From: Rhodocyclaceae bacterium
Lineage (GTDB): Bacteria > Pseudomonadota > Gammaproteobacteria > Burkholderiales > Rhodocyclaceae
NCBI GenBank assembly: GCA_013426785.1
Contig: JACDZI010000017.1
Span: forward strand, 1-50,441
Length of the DNA stretch: 50,441 nucleotides
Reading direction: 5' to 3'
A program made the position numbers and the translations under genes. Position 1 is the stretch's first letter; every line of letters begins with the position of its first letter. Positions 36,418-48,393 of the stretch are shown piece after piece. Below the pieces are notes generated by a model that saw only the letters and a program-made list of their open reading frames with translations, did no database searches and was not told the DNA's origin.

Positions 36418-38472
36418 ATGAACACAGAGAACCCCCTGCTCGATTTTTCCTGCCTGCCGCGCTTCGATATCATCGAACCGGGCCATGTCGCTCCCGCCAT
36501 CCGCCAGTTGCTCGACGAAAACCGGGCCTTGCTGGCCCGGCTTCAGCAGCCTGATGCGCCGGCGACCTGGGACGATTTCGTCACCCCGATGACCGATGCC
36601 GGCGAACGCCTGTCGCGTGCCTGGGGTGTCGTGGTGCACCTGCATGGCGTCAATGACGTACCGGAGTGGCGCGAGGCCTATAACGCCCTGTTGCCCGAGG
36701 TGAGTCGCTTTTTTGCCGAACTCGGGCAGAATCTGGCGTTGTTCGCCAAGCTCAAGGCGCTCGCCGCCAGCTCCGAATATGCGACGCTGTCGCCGACCCG
36801 TCAGCGCATCGTCGCGCACGATCTGCGCGACTTCCGCCTGTCCGGCGCCGAACTGCCCGAAGACCGGAAGCCGCGTTTCCAGGCGATCCAGGAAGAACAG
36901 TCCGCCTTGGCGTCCAAGTTCTCGGAAAACCTGCTCGATGCCACCAACGCCCACGCCGAGTGGGTGACCGAAGAAAGCCGCCTGGCCGGCCTGCCCGCCG
37001 ACGTGAAAGCTGCGGCCCGTGCGGCGGCGGAACAGGAAGGCAGGGTGGGTTGGAAGTTCACGCTGCACGCGCCGTCCTACATCCCCGTCCTGCAATATGC
37101 CGATGACCGCGAATTACGTGCTGCGCTCTATCGTGCCTATGCCACGCGTGCCTCCGAGTTCGGCAAACCCGACTGGGACAACGGCCCGCTGATCGATCGC
37201 ATTCTTACCCTGCGCGCCGAGGAAGCGGTCCTGCTCGGCTATGCCAGTTATGCCGAGGTCTCGCTGGTGCCGAAGATGGCCGAATCCCCGGCGCAGGTGG
37301 CGAGTTTCCTGCGCGAACTGGCGGCCAAGGCGCGCCCCTTCGCCGAACGCGACATGGCCGAACTGCGCGAATTCGCCCGCTGCGAACTGGGCCTGGCACA
37401 ACTGGCAAGCTGGGATCTGGCTTGGGCGTCCGAGAAACTCAAGCTAGCGCGCTACGCCTTTTCCGACGACGAGGTGAAGCAGTATTTCCCCGAGCACAAG
37501 GTGATTGAGGGCCTGTTCCGCGCCATCGAAACACTCTTCGGCGTGCAGATCGAGGCGGATGAGGCCGTGGTTTGGCATCCGGCCGTGCGGCTGTTCCGCA
37601 TCCGGCGCGCTGGCCGACTGGTCGGCCAGTTCTATCTCGATCTTTATGCCCGCGAAACCAAGCGCGGCGGGGCCTGGATGGCCGATGCGATCGGTCGCCG
37701 GCTCACGGTCGCGGGCGTGCAGACGCCCGTGGCCTATCTGTGCTGCAACTTTCCGGCACCGGTGGGTGATCGTTCGGCGACCTTCAGCCACGACGACGTG
37801 CTTACCTTGTTCCACGAGACCGGCCACGGCCTACACCACCTGCTGACGGAGGTGGATGAACTACCGGTGTCCGGCATCGTTGGCGTGGAGTGGGATGCCG
37901 TCGAATTGCCCTCGCAGTTCTTCGAGAACTTTTGCTGGGAATGGGATGTTCTCGAAAGAATGACCGCGCATGTCGACAGCGGTGAAAAGCTGCCCCGTAC
38001 CCTCTACGACAAGATGATCGCCGCCAAGAATTTCCAGAGCGGCATGCAGTTCCTGCGGCAGATCGAGTTCGCGCTGTTCGACCTGCGGCTGCACAGCGAA
38101 TATGCCCCCGGCGGCGAACGCTCGGTCATTGACCTGCTCGACGAAGTGCGCCGCGAGGTGGCGGTGGTCGTTCCGCCGGCCTGGAACCGTTTCCCGCACA
38201 GCTTCGGGCACATCTTCGCCGGCGGCTATGCGGCGGGCTATTACAGCTACAAGTGGGCGGAAGTCTTGTCTGCCGACGCCTACGCGGCCTTCGAGGAAGC
38301 GGCGCCGATAGCCGGCACGGTGATGGATGCAGCAACCGGTGCCCGCTTCAGGCGCGAAATCCTTGCCGTTGGCGGCTCCCGCCCGGCACTGGAATCGTTC
38401 ACCGCGTTTCGCGGTCGCGCTCCCAGCCCCGACGCCCTGCTGCGCCATAACGGCATGTTTGCCGACGTATAG
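36418..38472 (+). CDS. prlC: Oligopeptidase A (M3 metallopeptidase)
   Basis: A cytoplasmic zinc oligopeptidase of the thimet family that degrades short peptides, including cleaved signal peptides. The 684-residue reading starts at the ATG at 36418; a GTG three codons earlier is possible. The catalytic HExxH is FHETGHGLHHLL with the downstream Glu in PSQFFENFCWEWDVL. The C-terminus FGHIFAGGYAAGYYSYKWAEVLSADAYAAFE is the substrate-binding loop of the family. Intact. Confidence 0.95.
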   Translation: MNTENPLLDFSCLPRFDIIEPGHVAPAIRQLLDENRALLARLQQPDAPATWDDFVTPMTDAGERLSRAWGVVVHLHGVNDVPEWREAYNALLPEVSRFFAELGQNLALFAKLKALAASSEYATLSPTRQRIVAHDLRDFRLSGAELPEDRKPRFQAIQEEQSALASKFSENLLDATNAHAEWVTEESRLAGLPADVKAAARAAAEQEGRVGWKFTLHAPSYIPVLQYADDRELRAALYRAYATRASEFGKPDWDNGPLIDRILTLRAEEAVLLGYASYAEVSLVPKMAESPAQVASFLRELAAKARPFAERDMAELREFARCELGLAQLASWDLAWASEKLKLARYAFSDDEVKQYFPEHKVIEGLFRAIETLFGVQIEADEAVVWHPAVRLFRIRRAGRLVGQFYLDLYARETKRGGAWMADAIGRRLTVAGVQTPVAYLCCNFPAPVGDRSATFSHDDVLTLFHETGHGLHHLLTEVDELPVSGIVGVEWDAVELPSQFFENFCWEWDVLERMTAHVDSGEKLPRTLYDKMIAAKNFQSGMQFLRQIEFALFDLRLHSEYAPGGERSVIDLLDEVRREVAVVVPPAWNRFPHSFGHIFAGGYAAGYYSYKWAEVLSADAYAAFEEAAPIAGTVMDAATGARFRREILAVGGSRPALESFTAFRGRAPSPDALLRHNGMFADV

Positions 38473-38479
38473 CGGGTCG

Positions 38480-38500
38480 GCAGAGCAGGGGAGGCTCTGC
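38480..38500. terminator. Hairpin between convergent prlC and PilZ genes
   Basis: A 7 bp perfect inverted repeat (GCAGAGC / GCTCTGC) with a 7-nt loop, sitting in the 30 bp between two converging stop codons. There is no T-run on either side, so it is only a possible bidirectional terminator. Confidence 0.4.
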
Positions 38501-38502
38501 GC

Positions 38503-38877
38503 CTAGTCGCCCGCTTCCCGGATCAGCGCGGCAAGTTCGCGGTCGAGCAGTCCGGCATCACCAGCATTCAGTTCCACCAGGCGGCGCAAATGCGTCACGC
38601 TGTCGAGGTCGATGCTGTCGCAGCGCAACCCGACACGCCGGCCCGCTACATGGGTGATCGTGGCATTCATGGTGATGGTCGTGTTGGCCGCCAGGTTGAG
38701 GCGCAACAGACAGTGGTCACCGTTCTGGCCGGTCCAGTTTTCTGGAACCTTGACCAGAGCACCCTTCAGGGAAATGTCGTAAAGCTCGGCGGCGATCAAC
38801 TCTGCGTGTATCACGAGCTGGACGGGCGAGTGGAAATGGGCGCGCCAGAACTGGCGGCGATTCTTCGAGGTGTTCAT
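38503..38877 (-). CDS. PilZ domain protein
   Basis: A 124-residue single PilZ domain, the c-di-GMP receptor fold. The RxxxR motif (RRQFWR) and the DxSxxG motif (DISLKGALV) that together bind c-di-GMP are both present and correctly spaced. The start is taken at the ATG at 38877 (MNTSKNRRQ). It is divergent from xth and converges with prlC. A PilZ protein next to the exonuclease has no obvious functional link; control of pili or motility is plausible but not shown. Confidence 0.88.
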   Translation of the reverse strand: MNTSKNRRQFWRAHFHSPVQLVIHAELIAAELYDISLKGALVKVPENWTGQNGDHCLLRLNLAANTTITMNATITHVAGRRVGLRCDSIDLDSVTHLRRLVELNAGDAGLLDRELAALIREAGD

Positions 38878-38949
38878 TGGACGCTCCCGAGGGCAATGGG
38901 GACGATTGGCTTTGCGTATCATACCCGTCCTCCTGTCGGGAACCGATCC

Positions 38950-39717
38950 ATGAAAATTGCCACCTGGAACGTCAATTCACTGAAGGTCAGACTACCCCAC
39001 GTCCTCGACTGGCTGGCCATCGTACAACCCGATGCGCTTTGCCTTCAGGAGACCAAGACGGAGGATGGTGGCTTCCCTTTCGCCGCGCTCGAAGCCGCCG
39101 GCTATCATGCCTTGCACAACGGGCAGAAAACCTACAACGGCGTTGCCATCCTGTCCCGCGCCGAGCCGGAGAACGCCTCGCGCGACCTGCCCGGCTTCGA
39201 CGATCCGCAGAAACGCATCATTGCCGCGACGGTCAACGGGGTTCGCCTGGTCTGCGCCTACATGCCCAACGGCCAGGCGGTCGGTTCCGATAAATATGAA
39301 TACAAGCTGAAATGGCTGAAAGCCCTGACCGGCTGGCTCCGGGAAGAGTTGCAACGCTATCCACGCCTTGCGCTGCTGGGCGATTTCAATATCGCTCCTG
39401 AGGATCGGGATGTGCACGATCCCGCCGTCTGGCAGGGCCAGATCCTCTGTAGCGAGGCCGAGCGTGATGCACTTCGCTCAATGCTGGCGCTGGGACTGAC
39501 CGACGCCTTCCGCCTCTTCGATCAGCCGGAGAAGAGCTTTTCATGGTGGGATTACCGCATGATGGCGTTTCGTCGCAACATCGGCTTGCGCATCGACCAT
39601 ATCCTGCTGTCCCAAGCTCTGGCGGAGGTTTGCCATGCCTGCACGATCGACAAGGCGCCACGCCGGCTTGAGCGTCCATCCGATCATGCCCCGGTGATCG
39701 TGGAACTTGTTGATTAG
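38950..39717 (+). CDS. xth: Exodeoxyribonuclease III
   Basis: An AP endonuclease of the Xth family, 255 residues, acting in base-excision repair. Motifs: MKIATWNVNSLKVRL at the start, LCLQETKTED (metal-binding Glu), the LLGDFNIAPEDRDVHDP region (Asp/Asn), and RIDHILLS with SDHAPVIVEL (catalytic His) at the end. The ATG at 38950 fits the family start, with the frame remaining open upstream only by chance. Divergent from the PilZ gene. Confidence 0.95.
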   Translation: MKIATWNVNSLKVRLPHVLDWLAIVQPDALCLQETKTEDGGFPFAALEAAGYHALHNGQKTYNGVAILSRAEPENASRDLPGFDDPQKRIIAATVNGVRLVCAYMPNGQAVGSDKYEYKLKWLKALTGWLREELQRYPRLALLGDFNIAPEDRDVHDPAVWQGQILCSEAERDALRSMLALGLTDAFRLFDQPEKSFSWWDYRMMAFRRNIGLRIDHILLSQALAEVCHACTIDKAPRRLERPSDHAPVIVELVD

Positions 39718-39774
39718 GCTGATTTCCCCGGCTTTTCTGCTGCACTGCGGGGTCCGGTCGGGCTAGAATGCCGC

Positions 39775-40695
39775 ATGCTCAAGCAACGCACCCTTAAAAC
39801 CATTGTCCGCGCCACCGGCGTTGGCCTGCATTCCGGCGACAAGGTCACGCTGGTATTACGTCCCGCACCACCGGGGACGGGGATTGTCTTCCACCGTGTC
39901 GATCTGGTCCCGCCGGTCGATATCAAGGCCGACCCTTATGCCGTAGGCGATACACGCATGGCCTCCTGTCTCGAAAAAGAGGGAGCCAAGCTGGGTACGG
40001 TCGAGCATCTGATGTCGGCGCTGGCCGGTCTTGGGATCGACAACCTGCATGTCGACGTCGATGCCGAGGAAATCCCGATCATGGATGGCTCGGCTGCCCC
40101 TTTCGTTTTCCTCCTGCAATCCGTCGGCATCGTCGAACAAAATGCGCCCAAACGTTTCCTCAGGGTGAAAAAGGCGGTCGAGGTCACCGAGGGAGACAAG
40201 TGGGCGCGACTCCTGCCCTACGAGGGATTCCGCCTCGAATTTTCAATCCAGTTCAATCACCCGGCGGTGGATCGTTCCGGTACCCATGTGACCGTGGACT
40301 TTGCCGATCAGTCCTATATCCGCGATATTTCGCGGGCTCGCACTTTCGGCTTCACCCAGGATGTCGAGGCGATGCGTGCCCAGGGCCTTGCTTTGGGTGG
40401 CAGCCTCGAAAATGCCATTGTGATGGACGAATATCGCGTGCTGAATGCCGATGGTCTGCGTCAGCCGGATGAGTTCGTGCGCCACAAGGTGCTTGATGCC
40501 GTCGGCGACCTTTACCTGGTGGGCGCGCCCCTGCTGGCGTCGTTCGTCGCCAACAAGTCCGGCCACGCGATGAACAATCGCCTGTTGCATGCCCTGCTGG
40601 CCGATGCCACGGCTTGGGAATGGGTGAGTTTCGAGCAACCGGAGACCACGCCCGCCCGCGTGGCCAACCTGTATCCCGATCTACAGTTTGCCTGA
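39775..40695 (+). CDS. lpxC: UDP-3-O-acyl-N-acetylglucosamine deacetylase
   Basis: LpxC, the zinc deacetylase that commits UDP-acyl-GlcNAc to lipid A synthesis; 306 residues. Zinc ligands: His in [10 protein letters not shown] and the His/Asp pair in [15 protein letters not shown]. The opening [20 protein letters not shown] and the catalytic Glu/His regions are conserved. Its neighbours (M23 peptidase, then secA) match the lpxC-secA region seen across proteobacteria, here without secM. A small membrane gene starts 6 bp after its stop. Confidence 0.97.
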   Translation: MLKQRTLKTIVRATGVGLHSGDKVTLVLRPAPPGTGIVFHRVDLVPPVDIKADPYAVGDTRMASCLEKEGAKLGTVEHLMSALAGLGIDNLHVDVDAEEIPIMDGSAAPFVFLLQSVGIVEQNAPKRFLRVKKAVEVTEGDKWARLLPYEGFRLEFSIQFNHPAVDRSGTHVTVDFADQSYIRDISRARTFGFTQDVEAMRAQGLALGGSLENAIVMDEYRVLNADGLRQPDEFVRHKVLDAVGDLYLVGAPLLASFVANKSGHAMNNRLLHALLADATAWEWVSFEQPETTPARVANLYPDLQFA

Positions 40696-40701
40696 ACGGC
40701 G

Positions 40702-40887
40702 ATGCTACTGCTGCGCATTGTCGGCATCCTGACGGTTATCGCCATCGGCGCCGGGATTGTGGCCTACCTGATCACGCGCCAGAAGCGTTACCTCGGCTTC
40801 TCGTGGCTGATCGCCAAATATGCGCTCATCTTTGCCTTGGTGCTGTTTGCCCTGCTGATGTTTGAACGGCTGATCGTGATGATCTAG
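40702..40887 (+). CDS. Small membrane protein, unknown
   Basis: A 61-residue protein with two membrane segments (LLRIVGILTVIAIGAGIVAYLI and IAKYALIFALVLFALLMFERL) separated by a short basic loop, TRQKRYLGFSW. There is a weak RBS and a location 6 bp after lpxC, so it is probably co-transcribed with it. Its stop overlaps the end of the convergent DUF721 gene. I do not recognise a function. Confidence 0.62.
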   Translation: MLLLRIVGILTVIAIGAGIVAYLITRQKRYLGFSWLIAKYALIFALVLFALLMFERLIVMI

Positions 40888-41363
40888 TGATTACGCAGCA
40901 ATTTTTCCACCGCGCGCCGGATCGGAGAGCCCTCTTCAAGGCCACTGGCCAGTGAGGTGAGTGTCTGCTTCGATTGCAGGCTCAGTGTTCTGGGGTTCTT
41001 GGCGCGAACACCTGCCGCCAGCCGGCGTCTGGCTTGCACCCGGACCTCGATTCCGGTAACCTCATGGCCCTGTTGGCAAAATCCCTCGGCAAGACGTGGC
41101 GCCAGTTGCCGCAACTTGACCGCGACCGCGCCGCTGTCGGCGTGGATGACAACTTTGCCATGCTTGATATTCGCGATGTGGGTGCCTGGCAGCAAGTGAG
41201 CCGGCAAGGCTGCATCCAGAAGGGTTTGCAGGCGTCGCAGGCGGTTGGCCTGTTCTGCCAGGCGGTCGAAGCCGGCGGCGGCGTCGAGGTGGTCCTTGAG
41301 ACTGCGACGGAAGCCCGGACGTGCGCTGTTGTAAGGGCGTGGTTTCGGGGGGGGCGCTGGCAT
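40884..41363 (-). CDS. DUF721 / DciA-like protein
   Basis: A 159-residue protein from the ATG at 41363. The basic N-terminus (PAPPPKPRPYNSARPGFRR) is followed by a DUF721 fold: LLDAALPAHLLPGTHIANIKHGKVVIHADSGAVAVKLRQLAPRL, then QQGHEVTGIEVRVQA. DUF721 includes DciA, which helps load the replicative helicase DnaB in bacteria without DnaC. The helicase-binding role is inference from the family. The gene converges with the small membrane gene and diverges from the M23 gene, whose RBS is close to its own start. Confidence 0.75.
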   Translation of the reverse strand: MPAPPPKPRPYNSARPGFRRSLKDHLDAAAGFDRLAEQANRLRRLQTLLDAALPAHLLPGTHIANIKHGKVVIHADSGAVAVKLRQLAPRLAEGFCQQGHEVTGIEVRVQARRRLAAGVRAKNPRTLSLQSKQTLTSLASGLEEGSPIRRAVEKLLRNH

Positions 41364-41405
41364 GTCGATGGGCCTGAAGGCTGAAAGAAGTAAAGGGGAG
41401 TGCGC

Positions 41406-42362
41406 GTGCATATTATTCTGGTCTCCGACGGCAGGGCAACCGCCCGCAGCATTACGCTGACCAGCCGCCATCTGGCGTTGATCGCCACCGGTCTGCTGGT
41501 AACGATGCTGGTCATGTCTTCCACCTTCTCATATCTTACCGTGCGACATGCGGCCGAGATTCGCTTGCCCTTCCTGCAGGAGTTGCTTCGGTCCGTCAGC
41601 CTCGAGGAAACCGGCAAGACGCGCCAGTTGGTGCGCGAGAACCTGGCCAACATGGCTACCCGTTTGGGCCAGATGCAAGCCCAGCTCATGCAACTCGATT
41701 CACTCGGCGAACGGATGGCCGCCATGGCCGGCGTCAAGTTGAGGGACCTCAAGCCGGCCACTTCCGCCACGCCCGCCAAGGCAGGTGATGGTGGCCGCGG
41801 TGGCCCACTCTCCCGTCCCGATAACCTGACCACGACCGAATTGCAGCAGGCGCTCGATGACCTGGCGCGCCAGGTCGAGGTGCGCAGCGACGTGCTGGCC
41901 ACTCTTGAAAACCGCATTCTCGAAGAGCGATTCCGCAAGAACCTGGTGCCGTCCGCAAATCCCGTTGCCAACGATAGCCGCGCCTCCGGCTTCGGCTGGC
42001 GTACCGATCCCTTTACCGGACAAAATGCGATGCACGAGGGGATTGACTTCATCGCCGAGCCGGGCACGCCGATCCTCGCCGCTGCCGCCGGTATCGTCAA
42101 GGCGGTCGAGCGGCACCCGCAGTACGGCAACATGATCGAGATCGATCATGGCAATGATCTGATGACGCGCTATGCCCATGCCTCCCAGGTTTTCACCAAA
42201 CCCGGCCAGTTCGTCAAGCGCGGCCAGCGTATCGCTGCGGTCGGCTCCACCGGGCGTTCGACCGGCCCGCATCTGCACTTCGAGGTACGGGTCGGGGGCG
42301 TCGCCCAGAATCCGGCGCGTTTCCTTGAGCAGAGCACCGCGCGGCAACTCGCCCGCAAATAA
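41406..42362 (+). CDS. M23 family peptidase (LytM domain)
   Basis: A 318-residue membrane-anchored M23 protein. A membrane segment ([19 protein letters not shown], about residues 18-40) is followed by a coiled-coil stretch (about 60-175) and a LytM domain. The domain has the zinc His/Asp in [16 protein letters not shown] and the His-x-His in [11 protein letters not shown], so it is probably active, unlike degenerate EnvC/NlpD activators. GTG at 41406 is favoured because GGGGAG lies 5 nt ahead; another GTG is two codons upstream. It sits where secM lies in enterobacteria, between lpxC and secA. Confidence 0.88.
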   Translation: MHIILVSDGRATARSITLTSRHLALIATGLLVTMLVMSSTFSYLTVRHAAEIRLPFLQELLRSVSLEETGKTRQLVRENLANMATRLGQMQAQLMQLDSLGERMAAMAGVKLRDLKPATSATPAKAGDGGRGGPLSRPDNLTTTELQQALDDLARQVEVRSDVLATLENRILEERFRKNLVPSANPVANDSRASGFGWRTDPFTGQNAMHEGIDFIAEPGTPILAAAAGIVKAVERHPQYGNMIEIDHGNDLMTRYAHASQVFTKPGQFVKRGQRIAAVGSTGRSTGPHLHFEVRVGGVAQNPARFLEQSTARQLARK

Positions 42363-42489
42363 TCCCCTGCGGCAGCCCGGTGTGCCTGGCCCCGGGCCGG
42401 GGACCGGCATGGCCCGCGTGATAAGATCGCCCCTTCCGTTCCCGCTGATTTCAGGCGGGACTTCCCTGTTCACAAGGCGTGATTCCTCC

Positions 42490-45222
<2,733 letters not shown>

Positions 45223-45245
45223 CCCGCCGCCCGGACGCTCCCGTC

Positions 45246-45878
45246 ATGAATGACCGGGCTGCCGCCGTTCTTGCCACCGCGCGGGCCATCAACGCCGCCG
45301 GCATCAACCGCGGCACGGCGGGCAATGTCAGTGCCCGCTACGCGGACGGCTTCCTCATCACCCCCACCGGCATGGCTTACGAGGAATGCGTGCCGGAAGA
45401 CATGGCAACAGTCGGCGCTGGCGGCACGGCCAGCGGCCGGCGCCAGCCCTCGTCCGAATGGCGTTTTCACCACGACATCTATGCCGCACGGCCGGAGGCG
45501 GGCGCGATCATCCACACCCACGCGCCCTTCGCCACGGCGCTGGCCTGCCAGCAGATGGAAATCCCGCCCTTTCATTACATGATCGCGCGCTTTGGTGGCG
45601 CTTCGGTGCGCTGTGCCGCTTACGCCACCTTCGGCACCCAGGCGCTGTCCGACGCCGTCCTGATTGCGCTGGAAAGCCGGCGTGCCTGCCTGATGGGCCA
45701 CCATGGCATGGTCGTATTCGGCGGCGACCTCAAGGAAGCGCTGGCGCTGGCCATCGAACTGGAAAGCCTTTGCGAGCAATACTGGCGCGTGCTGCAACTG
45801 GGCCAACCCAGGCTGCTGCCCGCCGACGAAATGGCGCGGGTGATCGAAAAGTTCCGGGATTACGGGCGGCAGACCTAG
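45246..45878 (+). CDS. Class II aldolase/adducin family protein
   Basis: A 210-residue class II aldolase resembling L-fuculose-phosphate aldolase. Zinc ligands: the His-x-His in IIHTHAPFA (about residue 96) and a third His in LMGHHGMVVFGG; the catalytic Glu is in PSSEWRFHHDIY. The N-terminal block INRGTAGNVSARYADGFLITPTGM binds the phosphate. Substrate is not evident. A dispersed-repeat copy lies in the variable stretch DMATVGAGGTAS just ahead of PSSEW. It starts 23 bp after secA. Another repeat copy begins 7 bp after its stop. Confidence 0.85.
   Translation: MNDRAAAVLATARAINAAGINRGTAGNVSARYADGFLITPTGMAYEECVPEDMATVGAGGTASGRRQPSSEWRFHHDIYAARPEAGAIIHTHAPFATALACQQMEIPPFHYMIARFGGASVRCAAYATFGTQALSDAVLIALESRRACLMGHHGMVVFGGDLKEALALAIELESLCEQYWRVLQLGQPRLLPADEMARVIEKFRDYGRQT
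45407..45429 (+). repeat. Dispersed 23 bp repeat, copy 9, inside aldolase
   Basis: AACA followed by a core differing from consensus at one base (18/19; a C in place of G near the end). Read as TVGAGGT, the same frame as the tsaE copy, in a variable stretch. Confidence 0.65.
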
Positions 45879-45884
45879 GTTTCG

Positions 45885-45907
45885 CCGTCCTGCCAGCGCC
45901 GACTTTT
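45885..45907 (-). repeat. Dispersed 23 bp repeat, copy 10
   Basis: Minus-strand AAAA followed by an 18/19 match to the consensus core, in the 31 bp gap between the converging aldolase and hicB genes. Confidence 0.88.
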
Positions 45908-45909
45908 CA

Positions 45910-46233
45910 TCAAGCCGCCAGTTTCGCGCTGGCCAATCGGTTGAGGCTGACGCCATTCTCCGCAGCCTGCAAGGCCAAGGCACGGTGAAGATGGGGCGGG
46001 ATACGGACGCGAAACTCGCCGCTATAGCGCCTTTCGGCGAGCGGATCTGGGACGGTCTCCCCTGCCGCCTGCATGTCCGCGACCGCTTCGGACACGACTT
46101 TGCGAATCCCTTTCAACGCAGCTTCCGGGCTCGCAGCCAGCCACGAAAGCGAAGGTAACTCGGCACACAAGCCGACATGTTCTCCATCCTCTGGAGACCA
46201 GGTGACGCGGTAGGTATAGTGCTCGATGATCAT
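45910..46233 (-). CDS. hicB: HicB-family antitoxin
   Basis: A 107-residue HicB-type antitoxin. The N-terminal HicB fold (YTYRVTWSPEDGEHVGLCAELPSLSWLA) binds the toxin; the C-terminal ribbon-helix-helix (FRVRIPPHLHRALALQAAENGVSLNRLASAKL) is the DNA-binding part. It follows hicA with a 4 bp overlap. Together they form a type II toxin-antitoxin module; HicB should repress the shared promoter. Confidence 0.88.
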   Translation of the reverse strand: MIIEHYTYRVTWSPEDGEHVGLCAELPSLSWLAASPEAALKGIRKVVSEAVADMQAAGETVPDPLAERRYSGEFRVRIPPHLHRALALQAAENGVSLNRLASAKLAA

Positions 46234-46481
46234 GGTTTGCTACCCTCCAGTTTTTGAATGGCCAACAGTACTTGTCGCACCTGATACGCCTTGGCTTTAC
46301 CCTTGTCATTCTGGATATTGACGCGCGGATCTCCTGGCCAGGGGGTTTTGAAGATGGCATGACTGGTGCCCTGTTGCCTTGGTTTGCCGAAGTAGGTTTC
46401 GCAAACCTGCATCAAGGCGCTAAACCGAACATTCGCCGGCTCCCGGCGCATTTGTTCAAGTGACTTTTCCAAGGATTTCAT
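46230..46481 (-). CDS. hicA: HicA-family mRNA interferase toxin
   Basis: An 83-residue toxin-type protein: KSLEKSLEQMRREPANVRF, a YFGKPRQQGTSHAIFK region with the catalytic His in GTSHAIF, then PWPGDPRVNIQNDKGKAKAYQVRQVLLAIQ. The dsRNA-binding-like HicA fold cleaves translated mRNA in known members. It is the first gene of the pair, with hicB overlapping its end by 4 bp. An inverted repeat lies just upstream. Confidence 0.82.
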   Translation of the reverse strand: MKSLEKSLEQMRREPANVRFSALMQVCETYFGKPRQQGTSHAIFKTPWPGDPRVNIQNDKGKAKAYQVRQVLLAIQKLEGSKP

Positions 46482-46490
46482 GGGGTCTAT

Positions 46491-46515
46491 GGTATCAATA
46501 ATGGAACCAGATACC
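46491..46515. promoter_or_regulatory. Candidate hicAB operator
   Basis: A perfect inverted repeat GGTATC / GATACC with a 13-nt centre, 9 bp upstream of the hicA start. This is the expected location for HicB autoregulation; no protein-binding evidence is available. Confidence 0.45.
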
Positions 46516-46617
46516 AAATAAACCATCGGCGCGATCCTTTGATCGAATTTCCCCGTTCAACGCCTGCCTGAACACCCCTCTCCCCTTGCAGTAGAGGAGC
46601 TGCCGCCTTGATTCCTG

Positions 46618-46639
46618 CCGTCCGCCAGCGCCGACTTTT
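46618..46639 (-). repeat. Dispersed repeat, copy 11 (1 bp deletion)
   Basis: Minus-strand AAAA followed by the consensus core with one G missing from the GGG run. It abuts the left end of the 160 bp porin-leader repeat (one base apart). Confidence 0.85.
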
Positions 46640-46640
46640 C

Positions 46641-46800
46641 GGGCCGGTTGCCAAAAAGCAACAAAGCCCCACCCCGAACGACGCAAAAGACCCATCTGGA
46701 GGCATTGCCTTGCCGATGGATGGAAGAATTGCGCCATTCTCTGAAACGCATTAGAGGGGAGCGGGAACAGTGACCAACCACGTGGTGTCATTGCACCCAA
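46641..46800 (+). repeat. 160 bp porin-leader repeat, left copy
   Basis: Ungapped match at 152 of 160 positions to 50202-50361, which lies directly upstream of a porin start. No porin follows here; instead a recombinase begins 195 bp later. Both copies contain three potential hairpins: GGATGG / CCATYC, CTCT / AGAG, and a palindrome with centre ACCACGTGGT flanked by TGAC / GTCA. The stretch 46527-46994 has no gene; beyond this copy it holds short palindromes near the recombinase. Confidence 0.85.
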
Positions 46801-46917
46801 CCAACTGAAAAATAATTGCTTCAAGCTCCTAAGGGTGTCCAAATACATCCTGTTTACAAGTTAAATCAATCGGTTAATGTCCATCACAGTCCATCCAAAT
46901 GGATTGCAATCCACTAT

Positions 46918-46940
46918 AAAAGCGGGTATTTATGCGGGTA
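46918..46940 (+). repeat. Left end of inverted pair (GGGTA motif)
   Basis: A 23 bp motif with two GGGTA units, 20/23 identical to the reverse complement of 50169-50191. It lies 54 bp ahead of the recombinase start. Nearby are a 12 bp palindrome GGATTGCAATCC (46901-46912) and direct repeats GTCCATC, which look like recombinase or operator sites. Confidence 0.6.
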
Positions 46941-46994
46941 TCTTTAAGATGATCTGATCATCGTCGAGGTTCCGTAAATGCAACACTTTTGCCC

Positions 46995-48302
46995 ATGCTG
47001 ACCGATCTGACCATCCGCAACGCGCGGTCAGCCGAGAAGCCCTACAAGCTAACTGATGCTCACGGGCTGTATATCGAGGTGCGGCCGACCGGTTCTAAAC
47101 TGTGGCGTATACGCTACAGAATCGACGGCAAGGAAAACCTCTTCGCCCTCGGCGAATACCCCGCCAAACCGATTTCGGCCGACGAGAGTGAAGCAGACCG
47201 GGCGGCCCGATTGGAGCAGGGTATCTTCACCCTTCTGGAGGCCCGCGAGGCGCGTCTCAAGGCGCGTGCCTTGATCAAGCAGGGCGCGCATCCGGCGCGC
47301 GAGCGCAAGTTCGCGAACTTGCGCCGCCGTCTGGAAAACACTCAGAGTTTCGAAGCCGTCGCGAAAAACTGGATGGAAGAACATGGCAAGGAGTGGTCGG
47401 CCAACTATCGCTACAACATCGAGCAGAGCTTCAAGAAGAATGTGTATCCCTACCTGGGGACGATGAACATTGGTGCCATCAAACCGGTGCATGTGCTGGA
47501 TGTCATTGATCGCATCAAGGGGCGGTCGCCGACTGGCGCCAAGGTCGCGCGCATGTGGTTGGGCGGCGTGTTCCGTTTCGCGATACTCAGGCTGCTGATC
47601 GAGGACGATCCCACCTATCCGCTCAAGGGGCTGATCAAGCTGGCCAAGGTCAAGCACCATCGGCCACTCGACGCAAGGCATATCGGCGACTTCCTCAAGG
47701 TCATCGACCGGTTCGATGGCTGGCTGCCGACCCGGTTCGCCTGCCAACTGTTGTGGCTGACGCTGGTCAGAAAGAACGAGCTATTGAATGCCGAGTGGGC
47801 GGAGTTCGATCTCGAACAGGCCTTGTGGCGCATTCCCGGCCCGCGCATGAAAATGCGCGAAGATCATGGCGTGCCCTTGAGTCGCCAGGCGGTGGCGATC
47901 CTGCGGGAACTCCAGCCGATGACCGGCACGCACCCCTTTGTGTTCACCAGCCACATGAGCCATCGCCAGGCGCTGGGACGGGTGGCCATCCACAATGTGT
48001 TTCTGCGGACCGGCAAGGCGCTGCAGTTTGCCGAACGCTTTACCGCGCACGGCATTCGCTCCACGTTTTCGACCATCGCCAACGATGCCGGGGTTCGTCC
48101 CGACGTCATCGAGCGCTGCCTGGCGCATCAGGAACGCAATGCGACGCGCCGGGCCTACAACCGGGCGACGCTATTGGTGGAGCGCAAGGAAGTGATGCAG
48201 GGCTGGGCGGATCTGCTGGATGATTTCAGGCAGGGCAAGACGGAGATTTCGCTGGTGCCGCGTCAGGTCGCGTGCGCGGAGGTAAGGCCGAGCTTGGATT
48301 GA
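46995..48302 (+). CDS. Tyrosine-type site-specific recombinase
   Basis: A P4-type integrase of 435 residues. The N-terminal DUF4102 arm-binding domain starts LTDLTIRNARSAEKPYKLTDAHGLYIEV; a SAM-like core-binding region is around QSFEAVAKNWMEEHGKEWSA. The catalytic residues are all present: Arg in LVRKNELLNAEW, His/Arg in TAHGIRSTFST, His in LAHQERN and the Tyr nucleophile in RRAYNRAT. The ATG at 46995 is preferred over a TTG two codons earlier. No tRNA adjoins it. Direct and inverted repeats upstream may be its binding sites. It probably mobilised the downstream dinJ-yafQ and porin genes. Confidence 0.9.
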   Translation: MLTDLTIRNARSAEKPYKLTDAHGLYIEVRPTGSKLWRIRYRIDGKENLFALGEYPAKPISADESEADRAARLEQGIFTLLEAREARLKARALIKQGAHPARERKFANLRRRLENTQSFEAVAKNWMEEHGKEWSANYRYNIEQSFKKNVYPYLGTMNIGAIKPVHVLDVIDRIKGRSPTGAKVARMWLGGVFRFAILRLLIEDDPTYPLKGLIKLAKVKHHRPLDARHIGDFLKVIDRFDGWLPTRFACQLLWLTLVRKNELLNAEWAEFDLEQALWRIPGPRMKMREDHGVPLSRQAVAILRELQPMTGTHPFVFTSHMSHRQALGRVAIHNVFLRTGKALQFAERFTAHGIRSTFSTIANDAGVRPDVIERCLAHQERNATRRAYNRATLLVERKEVMQGWADLLDDFRQGKTEISLVPRQVACAEVRPSLD

Positions 48303-48393
48303 ATACTTTGCTAGGCTGCGAGCAATGGTTGATGATGCAATGACATTTTTTGCGGCACGGATTTTTATCCGAGCCCTTTTAACTCAAGGCGTT

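Noticed and set aside
48358-48371. Short hairpin (CGGAT/ATCCG) after the recombinase
   Set aside because: A 5 bp stem without a strong T-run is too weak to call a terminator.
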